Of a stretch of DNA of 64,000 nucleotides, positions 8,494-18,801 are shown one piece after another. The stretch is taken from positions 248,001-312,000 of the forward strand of contig NZ_WTFT01000002.1 of NCBI RefSeq assembly GCF_009861505.1, given 5' to 3'. Below the pieces are notes generated by a model. It was not told the DNA's origin. It saw nothing but the letters and a program-made list of their open reading frames with translations, and did no database searches. This DNA comes from Pseudomonas izuensis. Lineage in GTDB: Bacteria > Pseudomonadota > Gammaproteobacteria > Pseudomonadales > Pseudomonadaceae. Within the stretch, counting starts at the first letter, position 1, and every line of letters starts with the position of its first letter. A program made the position numbers and the translations under genes.

Positions 8494-9879
8494 TTACAGG
8501 ATACGCACGCGCAACGAACGACCCTTGATCTTGCCGTCGTTCAGGCGCTGCAAAGCCTGCTTGGCGACCGCGCGTTCCACGGCCACGTAAGCCTGGAAGT
8601 CGAAAATCGCGATTTTGCCGACCTGGGCGCCAGGAATGCCGGCATCACCGGTCAGTGCGCCAAGAATGTCGCCCGGACGAACCTTGTCCTTACGGCCGGC
8701 CGCGATGCACAGGGTGCTCATCTGCGGCAGCAGTGGGCCACCGCCCTTGGAAGTGAGGTTGTCCACCTGATCCCAGGTCAACGGTGTCTTTTGCAGTTGC
8801 TCGATGGCTTGCGCACGGTGTGCTTCGGACGGGGCCACCAGGCTGACCGCGATACCTTTCTCGCCAGCGCGACCGGTACGGCCGACGCGGTGAATGTGGA
8901 TTTCCGAATCACGGGCCAGTTCGACGTTGATCACCATGTCCAGGGAATCAATGTCCAGGCCGCGGGCGGCGACGTCGGTGGCCACCAGCACGGAGGTGCT
9001 GCGGTTGGCAAACATCGCCAGCACCTGGTCGCGGTCACGCTGCTCCAGATCGCCGTGCAAGCCGACGGCGGAGATGCCCTTGGCAGTCAGGTGATCGACG
9101 GTTTCCTGAACCTGCTGCTTGGTGAAGCAGAACGCCACGGTGGACGCCGGGCGGAAGTGGCCAAGTACCTTGGTCACCGCGCTCATGCGCTCTTCCGGGG
9201 AGATCTCGTAGAAACGCTGCTCGATCTGCGTGTCGTCGTGGAACGCCTCGGCCTTCACTTGCTGCGGGTTGCGCATGAACTTCGCGGCCAACTGCTTGAT
9301 GCCCACCGGGTACGTGGCGGAGAACAGCAGGGTCTGGCGACGTTCCGGGGCCTGCATGATGATTTCTTCGATGGAATCGTAGAAACCCATGTCGAGCATG
9401 CGATCGGCTTCGTCGAGGATCAGCGTGTTGAGGCCGTGGAGCACCAGCGAACCTTTGCGCAGGTGCTGCTGAATACGTCCCGGGGTGCCGACGATGATGT
9501 GCGCGCCGTGCTCCAGCGAAGCGATCTGCGGGCCGAGGGACACGCCGCCACACAGGGTCAGGACCTTGATATTGTCTTCGGCACGGGCCAGGCGACGGAT
9601 TTCCTTGGCCACCTGATCGGCCAGCTCGCGGGTCGGGCACAGGATCAGCGCCTGGCAACCGAAGTAGCGCGGATTGATCGGGTTCAGCAGGCCAATGCCA
9701 AAGGCGGCGGTCTTGCCGCTGCCGGTCTTGGCCTGGGCAATCAGGTCCATCCCCTTGAGGATCACCGGCAAGCTCTGCGCCTGGATCGGCGTCATCTGGG
9801 TATAACCGAGGGAATCGAGGTTAGCCAGCATGGCGGCGGACAGCGGCAGAGTATTAAATTCGGTGGCGATGGTGGTCAC
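8494..9879 (-). CDS. dbpA: ATP-dependent RNA helicase DbpA
   Basis: 461-residue DEAD-box helicase that remodels 23S rRNA during large-subunit assembly. Seen motifs: AKTGSGKT (I), PTRELA (Ia), LDEADRMLDMGF (II), FSAT (III), ATDVAARGLD (V) and HRVGRTGRAG (VI). The C-terminal about 75 residues (KDKVRPGDILGALTG to GRSLRVRIL) form the DbpA RNA-binding domain that recognises hairpin 92 of 23S rRNA in the E. coli protein. The start is read as GTG 9879 (VTTIATEFNTLPLS), which matches the family N-terminus; the in-frame TTG at 9894 is the alternative. Confidence 0.95.
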   Translation of the reverse strand: MTTIATEFNTLPLSAAMLANLDSLGYTQMTPIQAQSLPVILKGMDLIAQAKTGSGKTAAFGIGLLNPINPRYFGCQALILCPTRELADQVAKEIRRLARAEDNIKVLTLCGGVSLGPQIASLEHGAHIIVGTPGRIQQHLRKGSLVLHGLNTLILDEADRMLDMGFYDSIEEIIMQAPERRQTLLFSATYPVGIKQLAAKFMRNPQQVKAEAFHDDTQIEQRFYEISPEERMSAVTKVLGHFRPASTVAFCFTKQQVQETVDHLTAKGISAVGLHGDLEQRDRDQVLAMFANRSTSVLVATDVAARGLDIDSLDMVINVELARDSEIHIHRVGRTGRAGEKGIAVSLVAPSEAHRAQAIEQLQKTPLTWDQVDNLTSKGGGPLLPQMSTLCIAAGRKDKVRPGDILGALTGDAGIPGAQVGKIAIFDFQAYVAVERAVAKQALQRLNDGKIKGRSLRVRIL

Positions 9880-9936
9880 GGGACTGGCCTGCAAAACAAA
9901 ATGTCGCGCAGTGTACCAGTCCGATGGCCATTCGCC

Positions 9937-11364
9937 CTAAGGCTCTATGTGTTCTTCCGGACGTTTGACTCGCCGTCCGTCACTCTTTGACAGTTGCGAG
10001 AAGATGGTCGCGGCCAGCATCGCCATGATGCCGACGGTCACAAAGGTCAGTTGGAATGCACCCAAAACCGTCTCCACGCCATCGTTTCCGATCTCTGCCG
10101 TGAACCCGCCAAGCAGCGCACCTGCACAGGCCACGCCAAGGCTCAACGACAATTGCGCTACCACCGACAGCAAACTGTTGCCGCTGCTGGCGCTGGCATC
10201 GTCGAGATCGATCAGGGTCACGGTGTTCATCGCGGTGAATTGCAAGGAGTTGATTGCCCCGAGGATCGCCAGCAGACACAACAAGAGCCAGTACGGCGTC
10301 TGCTCGCTGACAAGACCCATCGCCGCCAGCATGATCCCCAGCGCCAGGGTGTTGCCGGTCAGCACGATGCGGTAGCCCAGGCGCTCGATCAACGGGCGTG
10401 CCACCCACTTGGCAATCATCGCCGCCGCCGCCAGCGGCAGCATGCTCATCCCGGCTTGTGACGGCGAATAGCCCAGCGCCACTTGCAGCAGCAACGGCAC
10501 CAGAAAGGGCAGGGCGCCGCTTCCGAGCCGGGCGAACAGGTTGCCGAGAATACCGACGGCAAAGGTCCGGGTCTTGAACAGCGACGGCGCGAACAATGGG
10601 TTGTCGATATGGCCTGCGCGCAACCAGTAAGCCGCCAGGCAGGCCATGCCGCCGAACAGCAGCAACATCACCCGCAGGTGCGGCAGGTGCAGTTCACCCA
10701 GCCCCTCCATGGCGATGGTGATCAGGATCATTGCCGCGCCGAACAGTACGAAGCCGAGGCTATCGAATTTCGTGCGTTCCGAGCCACGAAGGTCGGGAAT
10801 GAATTTCCACACGGCGTAGCAACCGACCACACCCACTGGCAGGTTGATCAGGAAGATCCAGTGCCAGGTCAGGTACTGCACCATCCAGCCGCCCATGGTC
10901 GGGCCGATCAGCGGGCCGAGCAGTCCGGGAATGGTGATGAAGCCCATGATCCGCACCAGTTCCGAGCGCGGGTAGGCGCGCAGCACCACCAGTCGCCCGA
11001 CCGGCAGCATCAACGCGCCGCCGAGGCCCTGGATCACCCGGGCACCAATCAGCAGGGTCAGGCTGTTTGACATCGCGCAGAGCAGTGAGCCGAGGCTGAA
11101 CAGCAAAATGGCACCGAAGAAGATTTTCCGGGTGCCGAAACGATCGGCGATCCAGCCTGAGGCGGGGATCAGCAACGCGACCGTGAGCATGTAGGCGATG
11201 ATCACGCCCTGCATGCGCAATGGATCTTCCGCCAGGTCCGCGGCCATGGCCGGCAAGGCGGTGTTGAGGATGGTCCCGTCGAGGGATTGCATGAAAAAGG
11301 CAATGGCGACGACCCACGGCACCCAGCGGGCGGTGACAGGGTCGAGAGGCGGGCGGTTGGGCAT
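9937..11364 (-). CDS. mdtD: MdtD-like MFS drug exporter (DHA2 family)
   Basis: 475-residue major-facilitator protein with about 14 membrane segments. Seen: LDGTILNTALPAMAADL in helix 1, as in the DHA2/EmrB group, the loop motif GWIADRFGTRK between helices 2 and 3, and LLGPLIGPTMGGW (motif C of antiporters) near residue 155. Length and composition agree with MdtD. AGAGGT precedes the ATG. It runs towards dbpA but with a gap of 57 bp, so cotranscription is possible. Substrates cannot be assigned. Confidence 0.85.
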   Translation of the reverse strand: MPNRPPLDPVTARWVPWVVAIAFFMQSLDGTILNTALPAMAADLAEDPLRMQGVIIAYMLTVALLIPASGWIADRFGTRKIFFGAILLFSLGSLLCAMSNSLTLLIGARVIQGLGGALMLPVGRLVVLRAYPRSELVRIMGFITIPGLLGPLIGPTMGGWMVQYLTWHWIFLINLPVGVVGCYAVWKFIPDLRGSERTKFDSLGFVLFGAAMILITIAMEGLGELHLPHLRVMLLLFGGMACLAAYWLRAGHIDNPLFAPSLFKTRTFAVGILGNLFARLGSGALPFLVPLLLQVALGYSPSQAGMSMLPLAAAAMIAKWVARPLIERLGYRIVLTGNTLALGIMLAAMGLVSEQTPYWLLLCLLAILGAINSLQFTAMNTVTLIDLDDASASSGNSLLSVVAQLSLSLGVACAGALLGGFTAEIGNDGVETVLGAFQLTFVTVGIMAMLAATIFSQLSKSDGRRVKRPEEHIEP

Positions 11365-11407
11365 GGGACCTCTTGTCAGTGTGAATCAGGTAAACCGTGG
11401 TGATTTC

Positions 11408-11498
11408 ATCGCGGGCAAGCCTTGCTCCCACAGGATTAGGGTTTGCCCGGGTTTTTCAGACGACGCCAAAACTGTGGGAGCAAGGCTTGCCCGCGATG
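11408..11498. repeat. REPIN: inverted REP pair (GCGGGCAAGCCTTGC class)
   Basis: Copies at 11408-11434 and 11472-11498, between the PmbA-like gene and mdtD. Confidence 0.9.
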
Positions 11499-11501
11499 CT
11501 T

Positions 11502-12839
11502 TTACAGGGTCAACGTAAGTCGGCTGACCAGCGCCCCCGGCAACAGCGCCGAAGCTGTCGCGCGTTGGCTGTAGGTACTCGCTGACAGCAACATTTCTCG
11601 CTCTTGCGTCAACGCCTCGAGCTGCGAGCCGAGCAGGCTGAAGGCGCTGTCATCAAAGCGCATGGTGCTGACCGGGGCCTGGATCTCGCCGTTCTCGACC
11701 CAGAACGTCGCAAACCGGGTCATGCCGGTCAGGCGCGCGGCCGGTTGATCGGAGAAGTTCAGGTACCACAGGTTGCTGATGTACAAACCCGTGCCCAGTT
11801 GCTTGAGGATGTCCGCCTCCGGTAGCGCACCGGCCTGCATGTTCAAGGCGCTTGGCGATTCTCCACCGCTGGCGCCGTTGGCGGTCAGGCCGTATTCGGC
11901 GGCGCTGCGTGAGCCAACCAGTTGCGCACCGGCCTTGCCCCCGACAATCAACCCCAGGTCGCTGCGCGGATAGCCTTCGTCGGAGAACGCCGGGCTCAAT
12001 GAACCGCTGACCTTTTCATCCAGCGACACCAACGGGCTAAAGGATTGATCGCCCCCATAAAGCTTCTGCAGCGGACTGCTTTTGCTGGCAATCGACTGCG
12101 CCGAAAAGCCGCCCCAGCACAGCATGCCCATGATTTCTTCCAGCGCGGCCGGTGCCAGGTAAGCGCGGTAGTGACCCGGCGCCAGGGTGCGCAGCGGCCG
12201 GCCCAGATACTCAAGTTGCTCGCGGGCCTGCTGGAAGCGCCTGGCAAAACCTTCGCTGTTCCAGTCGTGCCCCGCATAGCTGGCCTTCACGGCCTGGCCG
12301 TTTTCGTGGAACAGGCTGAAGTCGAAGTTGAAGCTGTTGGCCTGGTGCGAGCCGAACGCCCCGGCGGAACTGGCGAAGCCCCGGCTGATGGGACCGGCCG
12401 CGTAGAAACCGACCAGGTCCAGGCCTTCGGCGGCACGGGTGATTTCGGCGACTACTTGCTCGGTGTCCGGTAGCGGATGCTCCTGCACATTCTTGCTTTG
12501 CCAGCCGTTGTAGTTGAGCAGCAGGTACGGATCCTGTGGCAGCAGCGGCAGGGTTTCGCGCAGTTGTTGCAGGCCTTCGACCAACCGCTGCTGATCCACC
12601 TGCGGATCGCCGGAAAGGGTGATGTCGAGGTCGGCATGACGGCCATCGTTGATCAGTTTCAGACCGATGCTTGCCTGCTGCACCTGCCCGGCCTGACGTA
12701 CCTTGGCGTGGTTGAAACGCACGAAGGCCGACGACTCGGCGGCGTAGCTGAGGGTGAATTGTTCCGGTTCACGCAGCGAGTCACGCAAGCCGTTGACCAA
12801 TGCCTTGAATGACTCGGCCTGAATTTTCGACGTACTCAT
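11502..12839 (-). CDS. PmbA/TldE-like protein, partner of TldD-like peptidase
   Basis: 445 residues related to the TldE/PmbA half of the TldD/TldE proteolytic complex. It lacks an HExxxH zinc site, as TldE-type subunits do, and has the C-terminal GLYISNLWYLNFSDQ and TRFATFWVENGEI segments of the family. Its ATG (12839) overlaps the stop codon of the TldD-like gene by one base (TGATG), implying translational coupling and a heteromeric product. An in-frame extension upstream to 13079 is an artefact of reading the neighbour in another frame. Confidence 0.88.
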   Translation of the reverse strand: MSTSKIQAESFKALVNGLRDSLREPEQFTLSYAAESSAFVRFNHAKVRQAGQVQQASIGLKLINDGRHADLDITLSGDPQVDQQRLVEGLQQLRETLPLLPQDPYLLLNYNGWQSKNVQEHPLPDTEQVVAEITRAAEGLDLVGFYAAGPISRGFASSAGAFGSHQANSFNFDFSLFHENGQAVKASYAGHDWNSEGFARRFQQAREQLEYLGRPLRTLAPGHYRAYLAPAALEEIMGMLCWGGFSAQSIASKSSPLQKLYGGDQSFSPLVSLDEKVSGSLSPAFSDEGYPRSDLGLIVGGKAGAQLVGSRSAAEYGLTANGASGGESPSALNMQAGALPEADILKQLGTGLYISNLWYLNFSDQPAARLTGMTRFATFWVENGEIQAPVSTMRFDDSAFSLLGSQLEALTQEREMLLSASTYSQRATASALLPGALVSRLTLTL

Positions 12840-14281
12840 CAGGCGTCTCCCCCAAATACATCTACATTGCTGAACACGCAGGCCGGCGACGCATGGCCGA
12901 CGCGGATCACCTGATTCGGTTCGCCCTTGCCACAGTTCGGCGTGCCCAGGATCTTGAAGGTGCCGGCATCGCCGACCGCGCTGAGGCTCTTCCAGAACTG
13001 CGCGGAAATCGCCCGGTAATTCGGGTTCTTCACCACGCCCTTGAGTTCGCCGTTCTCGATCAATTGGCCCCATTCGCAACCGAACTGGAACTTGTTGCGT
13101 GCGTCATCGATGGACCAGGAGCGATTGGTGCTCATCAGGATGCCGTGCTCGATGTTGCCGATCAGTTGTTCCAGTGGCTGATCGCCCGGCTCGATGTTCA
13201 GGTTGGCCATGCGATCGATCGGTGGCCGGTTCCAGCCGCAGGCGCGGCTGTTGGCGACACCGTCCAGGCCGGCGCGGAATTGCGACAGCGCACCGCCCAA
13301 CGGACGCAGCAACAGGCCTTCGCGGATCAGGAATTGTTTGCTGGCGGCGGTGCCGTCGTCGTCATGACCGTAACTGGCGAGTTGCTCGGGAATGTCGGGG
13401 TCGAAGGTCACGTTGAGCAGTTTCGAGCCGTATTGCAGGCGGCCGAAATCTTCGGCTTTGACGAAACTGGTGCCGGCGTAATTGCGCTCGTCGCCGAGGA
13501 TGCGGTCCAGCTCCAGCGGGTGGCCGATGGATTCGTGGATCTGCAGCATCATCTGATCGGGCATCAACAGCAGGTCGCGGGCGCCTTGCGGGGTGTTCGG
13601 CGCCAGCAGCAGTTGCAGCGCCTGATCGGCGATTTTCGGACCGGCACCGATCAGGCCGCAGCGGCTGATCACATCGAAGCCGCCCTGTTGGCCGAAGTTC
13701 TCGCGGCCCAGGGTGCGGGTCTGGCTGTCGTTGCCGTCGTAGGCGGTGACGTCCAGGCCGGGGTAGACGAAGCGCTGTGCCTGGCGCAGTTCGGCGCCCG
13801 CGCTGTTGAGGTAGATCTGCTCGACGTGGGTGATGCCAATGCTCACCTGCCAGTTCACCAGGCGCTCGTCCTTGGGCACGGCGGCGGATTCCGCGCCGAG
13901 CAGTTGGTAGCAATCGCTCAGGGACGGGAACGGCTGGTCCAGGTTCGGCGAGAAGTAATCGGCGCGATCGCTGGACACGGCTTGTTCACGCAGGTCCAGC
14001 AGGGCATGGGGCTTGAGTCGGCGGGCCTGCTGTTCGGCACGTTCGAGGGCCGCTTGCAGGCCTTGCTGCGACAGGTCGTTGGTGGCGGCGTAGGCTTCGA
14101 CGCCGTTGACCCGTACGGTCAGCATCGCGCCTTCGTCACGGCGCAGGCTCGGCGGTTCCGCCACGTTCTTGCGCACCGACAGGTATTGGCCGGACTCGCG
14201 CACATAACGCAGGGAAAAGAATTCAGCGCCCGTGCGCAAGGCAGCGAAGCGCAGCTTGAGCTGGGGGTGGAAATCGAACAT
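12839..14281 (-). CDS. TldD-like zinc metallopeptidase
   Basis: 480-residue TldD-family peptidase. The catalytic zinc motif HESIGH sits at residues 249-254, and the family text HPLELDRILGDE follows. Start at ATG 14281 (MFDFHPQ), chosen for AAGGAGGT at ideal spacing; an upstream in-frame ATG at 14308 lies before that site. The canonical E. coli TldD/E pair unwinds and trims peptides, including microcin B17 precursor and CcdA. This pair diverges enough to be a paralogous set, and no precursor peptide gene is visible nearby. Confidence 0.9.
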   Translation of the reverse strand: MFDFHPQLKLRFAALRTGAEFFSLRYVRESGQYLSVRKNVAEPPSLRRDEGAMLTVRVNGVEAYAATNDLSQQGLQAALERAEQQARRLKPHALLDLREQAVSSDRADYFSPNLDQPFPSLSDCYQLLGAESAAVPKDERLVNWQVSIGITHVEQIYLNSAGAELRQAQRFVYPGLDVTAYDGNDSQTRTLGRENFGQQGGFDVISRCGLIGAGPKIADQALQLLLAPNTPQGARDLLLMPDQMMLQIHESIGHPLELDRILGDERNYAGTSFVKAEDFGRLQYGSKLLNVTFDPDIPEQLASYGHDDDGTAASKQFLIREGLLLRPLGGALSQFRAGLDGVANSRACGWNRPPIDRMANLNIEPGDQPLEQLIGNIEHGILMSTNRSWSIDDARNKFQFGCEWGQLIENGELKGVVKNPNYRAISAQFWKSLSAVGDAGTFKILGTPNCGKGEPNQVIRVGHASPACVFSNVDVFGGDA

Positions 14282-14413
14282 TCGGGGGACCTCCTTGGTG
14301 TGGAGCATCGATGTTGCGGGGGGAGGGTGAAACGTTTGCGTGGCGCTAGAGTAGGCCTGCGAGGGGGGAGGATCAAGCTTGGAGCGGTAGAGGTGTTTTG
14401 TTTGTCAGGGCCT

Positions 14414-14489
14414 CATCGCGAGCAGGCTCGCTCCTACAATGGTCCAGGGGTTGCCGAAGATCCATTGTAGGAGCGAGCCTGCTCGCGAT
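14414..14489. repeat. REPIN: inverted REP pair (GCGAGCAGGCTCGCTCC class)
   Basis: Copies at 14414-14438 and 14465-14489, with complementarity extending inward (ACAATGG / CCATTGT). It lies between the end of betA and the start of the TldD-like gene. Confidence 0.9.
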
Positions 14490-14505
14490 TGAGGTCGACG
14501 CGGTA

Positions 14506-16206
14506 TTAAGCCGGCTGGCTGACTTCCCGCACCGGCTTGCCCTTCACCGGCGCATCACCGGCCACGTAGTAGTTGGCCTTGCTGCGTGGCAGTGGCTGGC
14601 GTCCACGGATCTTGTCGGCGATTTTCTCGGCCATCATGATCGTCGGCGCGTTCAGGTTGCCGGTGGTGATGATCGGCATGATCGAGGCATCGACCACGCG
14701 CAGGCCTTGCATACCATGCACACGACCTTCGCCATCGACCACGGCCATCTCGTCGGTACCCATCTTGCACGAGCAGGACGGGTGGAACGCGGTTTCGGCG
14801 TGCTCGCGGATGAACTTGTCCAGCTCTTCGTCGGTTTGGACTTCAATGCCCGGGCTGATTTCGCGGCCACGGAAGGCGTCCAGCGCAGGTTGTTGCATGA
14901 TTTCACGGGTCAGGCGGATGCCGTCGCGGAATTCCTGCCAATCCTGCTCGGTGGCCATGTAGTTGAACAGAATGCTCGGGTGCTGGCGCGGATCCTTGGA
15001 CTTGACCTGGATGCGACCACGGCTTGGCGAACGCATGGAGCCCATGTGCGCCTGGAAACCGTGCTCTTTCACACCGTTGCTGCCGTTGTAGTTAATCGCT
15101 ACCGGCAGGAAGTGGTACTGGATGTTCGGCCATTCGAATTCCGGACGGGTACGAATGAAACCGCCGGCTTCGAACTGGTTGCTGGCGCCGATGCCGGTAC
15201 CGTTGAACAGCCATTCGGCACCGATGGCCGGCTGGTTGTGCAGCAGCAGCGACGGGTACAGCGACACTGGTTGGGTGCAGGCGTATTGCAGGTACAACTC
15301 AAGGTGGTCCTGCAGGTTTTCGCCGACGCCCGGCAGGTCGTGAACCACCGGAATGTCGAGGCTTTGCAGCAGTTTTGCCGGGCCTACGCCGGAGCGTTGC
15401 AGGATCTGCGGCGAAGCGATGGCGCCGGAGCACACCAGCACTTCCTTGCGTGCTTTGACTTCAACGCGCTCTTCAGCCGCGCCGACCAGGTAACGCACGC
15501 CAACCGCACGCTTGCCTTCGAACAGGATCTTGTCGGTCAGGGCGTGGGTGACGATGGTCAGGGTCGAACGCTTCTTGGCCACGTCCAGGTAACCGCGAGC
15601 GGTGGAAGCACGACGACCTTTGGGCGTCACGGTGCGGTCCATCGGGCCGAAGCCTTCCTGCTGGTAACCGTTGAGGTCTTCGGTGCGCGGGTAACCGGCC
15701 TGCACGCCCGCTTCAACCATGGCGTGGAACAGCGGGTTGTTGCCGGCTTTGGGCGTGGTCACGCTGACTGGGCCTTCGCCACCGTGGTAGTCGTTCGGGC
15801 CGATGTCACGGGTTTCCGCCTTGCGGAAATACGGCAGGCAGTCGAGGTAAGTCCAGTCTTCCAGGCCCGGCAGTTTTGCCCAGCCGTCGTAGTCCATGGC
15901 GTTGCCGCGGATGTAGCACATACCGTTGATCAGTGAGGAACCACCCAGGCCCTTGCCGCGACCGCATTCCATCCGGCGGCCGTCCATGTATGGTTCCGGA
16001 TCGGTTTCGTAGGCCCAGTTGTAGCGACGGCCTTGCAGCGGGAACGCCAGGGCGGCCGGCATCTGCGTGCGGAAATCCATGCGGTAGTCCGGGCCGCCGG
16101 CTTCGAGCAGCAGGACGGTGACGCCAGCGTCTTCGGTCAGACGGGTCGCCAGGGTGTTACCGGCCGAGCCGGCACCGATGATGATGTAATCGAATTCTTG
16201 GGACAT
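14506..16206 (-). CDS. betA: Choline dehydrogenase
   Basis: 566-residue GMC flavoenzyme oxidising choline to betaine aldehyde (and onward) at the membrane. FAD fold [15 protein letters not shown] at the N-terminus, GMC signatures [15 protein letters not shown] and [17 protein letters not shown], and the catalytic His region HPSCSCKMG plus NLNAPTIM near the end. The start at ATG 16206 has GAGGG eight bases upstream; ATG 16215 would be too close to it. Last gene of betI-betB-betA, separated from betB by a REPIN. Not preceded by its own obvious promoter. Confidence 0.97.
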   Translation of the reverse strand: MSQEFDYIIIGAGSAGNTLATRLTEDAGVTVLLLEAGGPDYRMDFRTQMPAALAFPLQGRRYNWAYETDPEPYMDGRRMECGRGKGLGGSSLINGMCYIRGNAMDYDGWAKLPGLEDWTYLDCLPYFRKAETRDIGPNDYHGGEGPVSVTTPKAGNNPLFHAMVEAGVQAGYPRTEDLNGYQQEGFGPMDRTVTPKGRRASTARGYLDVAKKRSTLTIVTHALTDKILFEGKRAVGVRYLVGAAEERVEVKARKEVLVCSGAIASPQILQRSGVGPAKLLQSLDIPVVHDLPGVGENLQDHLELYLQYACTQPVSLYPSLLLHNQPAIGAEWLFNGTGIGASNQFEAGGFIRTRPEFEWPNIQYHFLPVAINYNGSNGVKEHGFQAHMGSMRSPSRGRIQVKSKDPRQHPSILFNYMATEQDWQEFRDGIRLTREIMQQPALDAFRGREISPGIEVQTDEELDKFIREHAETAFHPSCSCKMGTDEMAVVDGEGRVHGMQGLRVVDASIMPIITTGNLNAPTIMMAEKIADKIRGRQPLPRSKANYYVAGDAPVKGKPVREVSQPA

Positions 16207-16252
16207 TGAATGCACCCTCGTTAAAAATGGTCAGGCGAGTGCTTCGCACTCG

Positions 16253-16319
16253 ATCGCGGGCAAGCCTTGCTCCCACAGGTCATGCGCTGTCCTTGTGGGA
16301 GCAAGGCTTGCCCGCGATG
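16253..16319. repeat. Compact REPIN inside the bet operon
   Basis: REP copies at 16253-16279 and 16293-16319, only 13 bp apart, between betB and betA. Next to it is a hairpin CGAGTGC-TTC-GCACTCG (16236-16252). Such structures may set the ratio of betB to betA message. Confidence 0.88.
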
Positions 16320-16350
16320 ACGGCATCACAGGCAATGCATAGCTTTCGCC

Positions 16351-17823
16351 TTAGAACACCGAGGCGTAATCGCCCAGCTCGACCTGTACCGATTTGATGC
16401 GGGTGAAGTTGTTCAGCGAGCTGATGCCGTTCTCACGGCCAACACCCGACTGCTTGTAGCCACCGACCGGCATCTTGGCGTCGGACTCGCCCCAGGCGTT
16501 GATCCAGCAGATACCGGCTTCCAGTTGATGAATTACGCGGTGGGCGCGGTTCAGGTCCTTGGTGACGATACCGGCGGCCAGGCCGAAGTCGGTGTCGTTG
16601 GCGCGACGGATCACTTCTTCTTCGGTTTCGTAGGTAAGGATCGCCATCACCGGGCCAAAGATTTCCTCACGGACGATGGTCATGTCGTCGGTGCAGTCGG
16701 TGAACACGGTCGGGGCCACGAAGGCACCTTTGGCGAATTCGCCGTCGGTCAGACGCTCACCGCCGCACAGTACGCGGGCGCCTTCTTCCTTGCCCTTGGC
16801 GATGTACCCCAGCACGTTTTCCATGTGGGCGAAGCTGACCAGCGGACCGAAGTTGGTGTTTTCGTCTTCCGGGTTGCCGATGCGGATGCGGGCAACACGT
16901 TCAACGATCTTGGCTTCGAACGCCGCTTTGAGGTGTGCCGGTACGAACACGCGGGTGCCGTTGGTGCAGACCTGGCCGGAGCTGTAGAAGTTGGCCATCA
17001 TCGCGGTATCGGCGGCGCGATCGAGGTCGGCGTCGTCGCAGATGATCAGCGGGGACTTGCCGCCCAACTCCATGGTCACGTCTTTCAGCGAGGAAGCCGA
17101 AGCGCTGGCCATGACTTTCTTGCCGGTGTCGGTACCGCCGGTGAACGAGACTTTCTCGATGCGCGGGTGCTCGGTCAGCCAGGTGCCGACTTCGCGGCCG
17201 CTGCCGGTCAGGACGTTAAACACGCCATTTGGCAGGCCGGCTTCGGTGTAGATTTCGGCCAGTTTCAGGGTGGTCAGCGAGGTGACTTCGCTTGGCTTGA
17301 AGATCATCGCGTTACCGGCCGCCAGGGCTGGTGCGGATTTCCACAGGGCGATCTGGATCGGGTAGTTCCACGCGCCGATGCCGGCCACGACGCCCAGCGG
17401 CTCGCGACGGGTGTAGACGAACGAGGTGGTGCGCAGCGGAATCTGCTCGCCTTCGATGGCCGGAACCAGACCAGCGTAGTACTCCAGCACGTCAGCACCG
17501 GTGACGATGTCGACATAGCGGGTTTCGGAGTAGGCCTTGCCGGTGTCCAGGGTTTCCAGGGCAGCCAGTTCGTCGTTGCGCTCACGCAGGATTTCCACGG
17601 CGCGACGCAGGATGCGCGAACGCTCCATGGCCGTCATGGCGGCCCAGATTTTCTGGCCCTTTTCGGCGCTGACAACAGCGCGCTCGACGTCTTCCTTGGT
17701 TGCACGTTGTACTTTTGCGAGGACTTCACCGTTAGCCGGGTTGATGGCTTCGAACGTGGCGTCGCTGCCAGCGTCGGAGTAAGCGCCATCGATGTAGAGT
17801 TTTTGCAGTTCGAAACGGGCCAT
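16351..17823 (-). CDS. betB: Betaine aldehyde dehydrogenase
   Basis: 490-residue NAD(P)+-dependent aldehyde dehydrogenase making glycine betaine from betaine aldehyde. Seen: FTGGTDTGK cofactor loop, the general base Glu in MELGGKSP, and the nucleophile Cys in the [11 protein letters not shown] motif (about residue 286). Length equals the E. coli and P. aeruginosa enzymes (490). GAGGA precedes the ATG. Middle gene of the betIBA operon, 61 bp after betI. Confidence 0.97.
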   Translation of the reverse strand: MARFELQKLYIDGAYSDAGSDATFEAINPANGEVLAKVQRATKEDVERAVVSAEKGQKIWAAMTAMERSRILRRAVEILRERNDELAALETLDTGKAYSETRYVDIVTGADVLEYYAGLVPAIEGEQIPLRTTSFVYTRREPLGVVAGIGAWNYPIQIALWKSAPALAAGNAMIFKPSEVTSLTTLKLAEIYTEAGLPNGVFNVLTGSGREVGTWLTEHPRIEKVSFTGGTDTGKKVMASASASSLKDVTMELGGKSPLIICDDADLDRAADTAMMANFYSSGQVCTNGTRVFVPAHLKAAFEAKIVERVARIRIGNPEDENTNFGPLVSFAHMENVLGYIAKGKEEGARVLCGGERLTDGEFAKGAFVAPTVFTDCTDDMTIVREEIFGPVMAILTYETEEEVIRRANDTDFGLAAGIVTKDLNRAHRVIHQLEAGICWINAWGESDAKMPVGGYKQSGVGRENGISSLNNFTRIKSVQVELGDYASVF

Positions 17824-17884
17824 AAAGTCCTCGCAAGTGCATCAGTTGATTGGCTCGAATCAGGGGTTGAGCGTTCTATGTGCT

Positions 17885-18478
17885 CTAACTCACCTGCTTG
17901 GCCAGTTGGAAATCCATGTATTCGTAAGCGATCCGGTGCGCCTGTCCGGTGTCGAAAGCGTCTCCCGACAGCGCGCCGCGCAACCACAAACCGTCAATGA
18001 GGGCTGCCAGGCCACGGGCTGCACTGCGCGCATCTTCGAGCGACAGTACGCGGCGGAACTGGCAGCACAGGTTGGAATACAGGCGGTGATCGTTGATCCG
18101 CTGCAACCTGTGCAAAGACGGGTGGTGCATGCTGGTGGCCCAGAAGGCCAGCCAGGTTTTCATTGCCGGGCCATTGACCTGGCTGGCGTCGAAGTTGCCT
18201 TCGATGATCACCTGAAGGTGCGCCCGCGGGCTGTTGTCCTTCAGCGCCTGACGGCGCGCGGTGACGTTCTCGCTGAGGACGCTCATCAGATACTGCGCCG
18301 TGGCAGCAATCAGGCCGTTCTTGTCCTGAAAATAGTGACTGATGATGCCATTCGAGACACCGGCCAAACGGGCGATCAGCGCAATGCTGGCGTCCCCCAT
18401 TCCGACCTGATCGACGGCCAGCAAAGTGGCTTCGATCAATTGCTGGCGGCGAATGGGTTGCATACCGACCTTGGGCAT
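17885..18478 (-). CDS. betI: TetR-family choline-responsive repressor BetI
   Basis: 197-residue TetR regulator. N-terminal HTH in the stretch [20 protein letters not shown], preceded by the BetI-typical [14 protein letters not shown]. Start at ATG 18478, with AAGGAGAT upstream; in-frame codons further up give a poor N-terminus. In the family BetI represses betIBA and betT and is released by choline. A perfect 20-bp palindrome 71 bp upstream (18549-18568) is its probable operator. Confidence 0.96.
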   Translation of the reverse strand: MPKVGMQPIRRQQLIEATLLAVDQVGMGDASIALIARLAGVSNGIISHYFQDKNGLIAATAQYLMSVLSENVTARRQALKDNSPRAHLQVIIEGNFDASQVNGPAMKTWLAFWATSMHHPSLHRLQRINDHRLYSNLCCQFRRVLSLEDARSAARGLAALIDGLWLRGALSGDAFDTGQAHRIAYEYMDFQLAKQVS

Positions 18479-18801
18479 CTTGCACATCTCCTTAGGCCTT
18501 CCGGCAGACGTCAAACGGCTACCGGCTTGTGGGCCAGTCTATTTTGTTTTGATTGAACGTTCAATCAACAAAGAATAAGATCTGCGACAAATCGTCGCTG
18601 CTTACAGATTTTTCCTACGTGTAAATGGCGACAAACCGACATCCGAAACAGCTCGAAGCCTATACGCCACAGCGTCTCAAGGGCTTCGGGCTTTTTTCGG
18701 GCTGTCTTTATATCACCCACTGGTCGGCTGCCCACTAACCGATTGGTCGGGTAACACATTGCCTTGCGTTCTTCTCTCGCACTGCCCGGAGCATCTGTGC
18801 C
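18479..18801. promoter_or_regulatory. betI-betT divergent control region
   Basis: 323 bp without a gene. It holds the BetI-type palindrome (18549-18568) and, towards betT, GCGAC-type words at 18584-18588 and 18628-18632 (44 bp apart) and GTCGC at 18594-18598. These resemble the repeats seen before cbcX and caiX, so an activator may also act here. Exact -10 and -35 boxes cannot be fixed by eye. Confidence 0.6.
18549..18568. promoter_or_regulatory. BetI operator (perfect 20-bp palindrome)
   Basis: TTGATTGAACGTTCAATCAA is a perfect inverted repeat with no spacer, placed between betI and betT. TetR-family operators have this form, and BetI is known to bind between these divergent genes in other bacteria. 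The assignment to BetI is by position. Confidence 0.85.
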
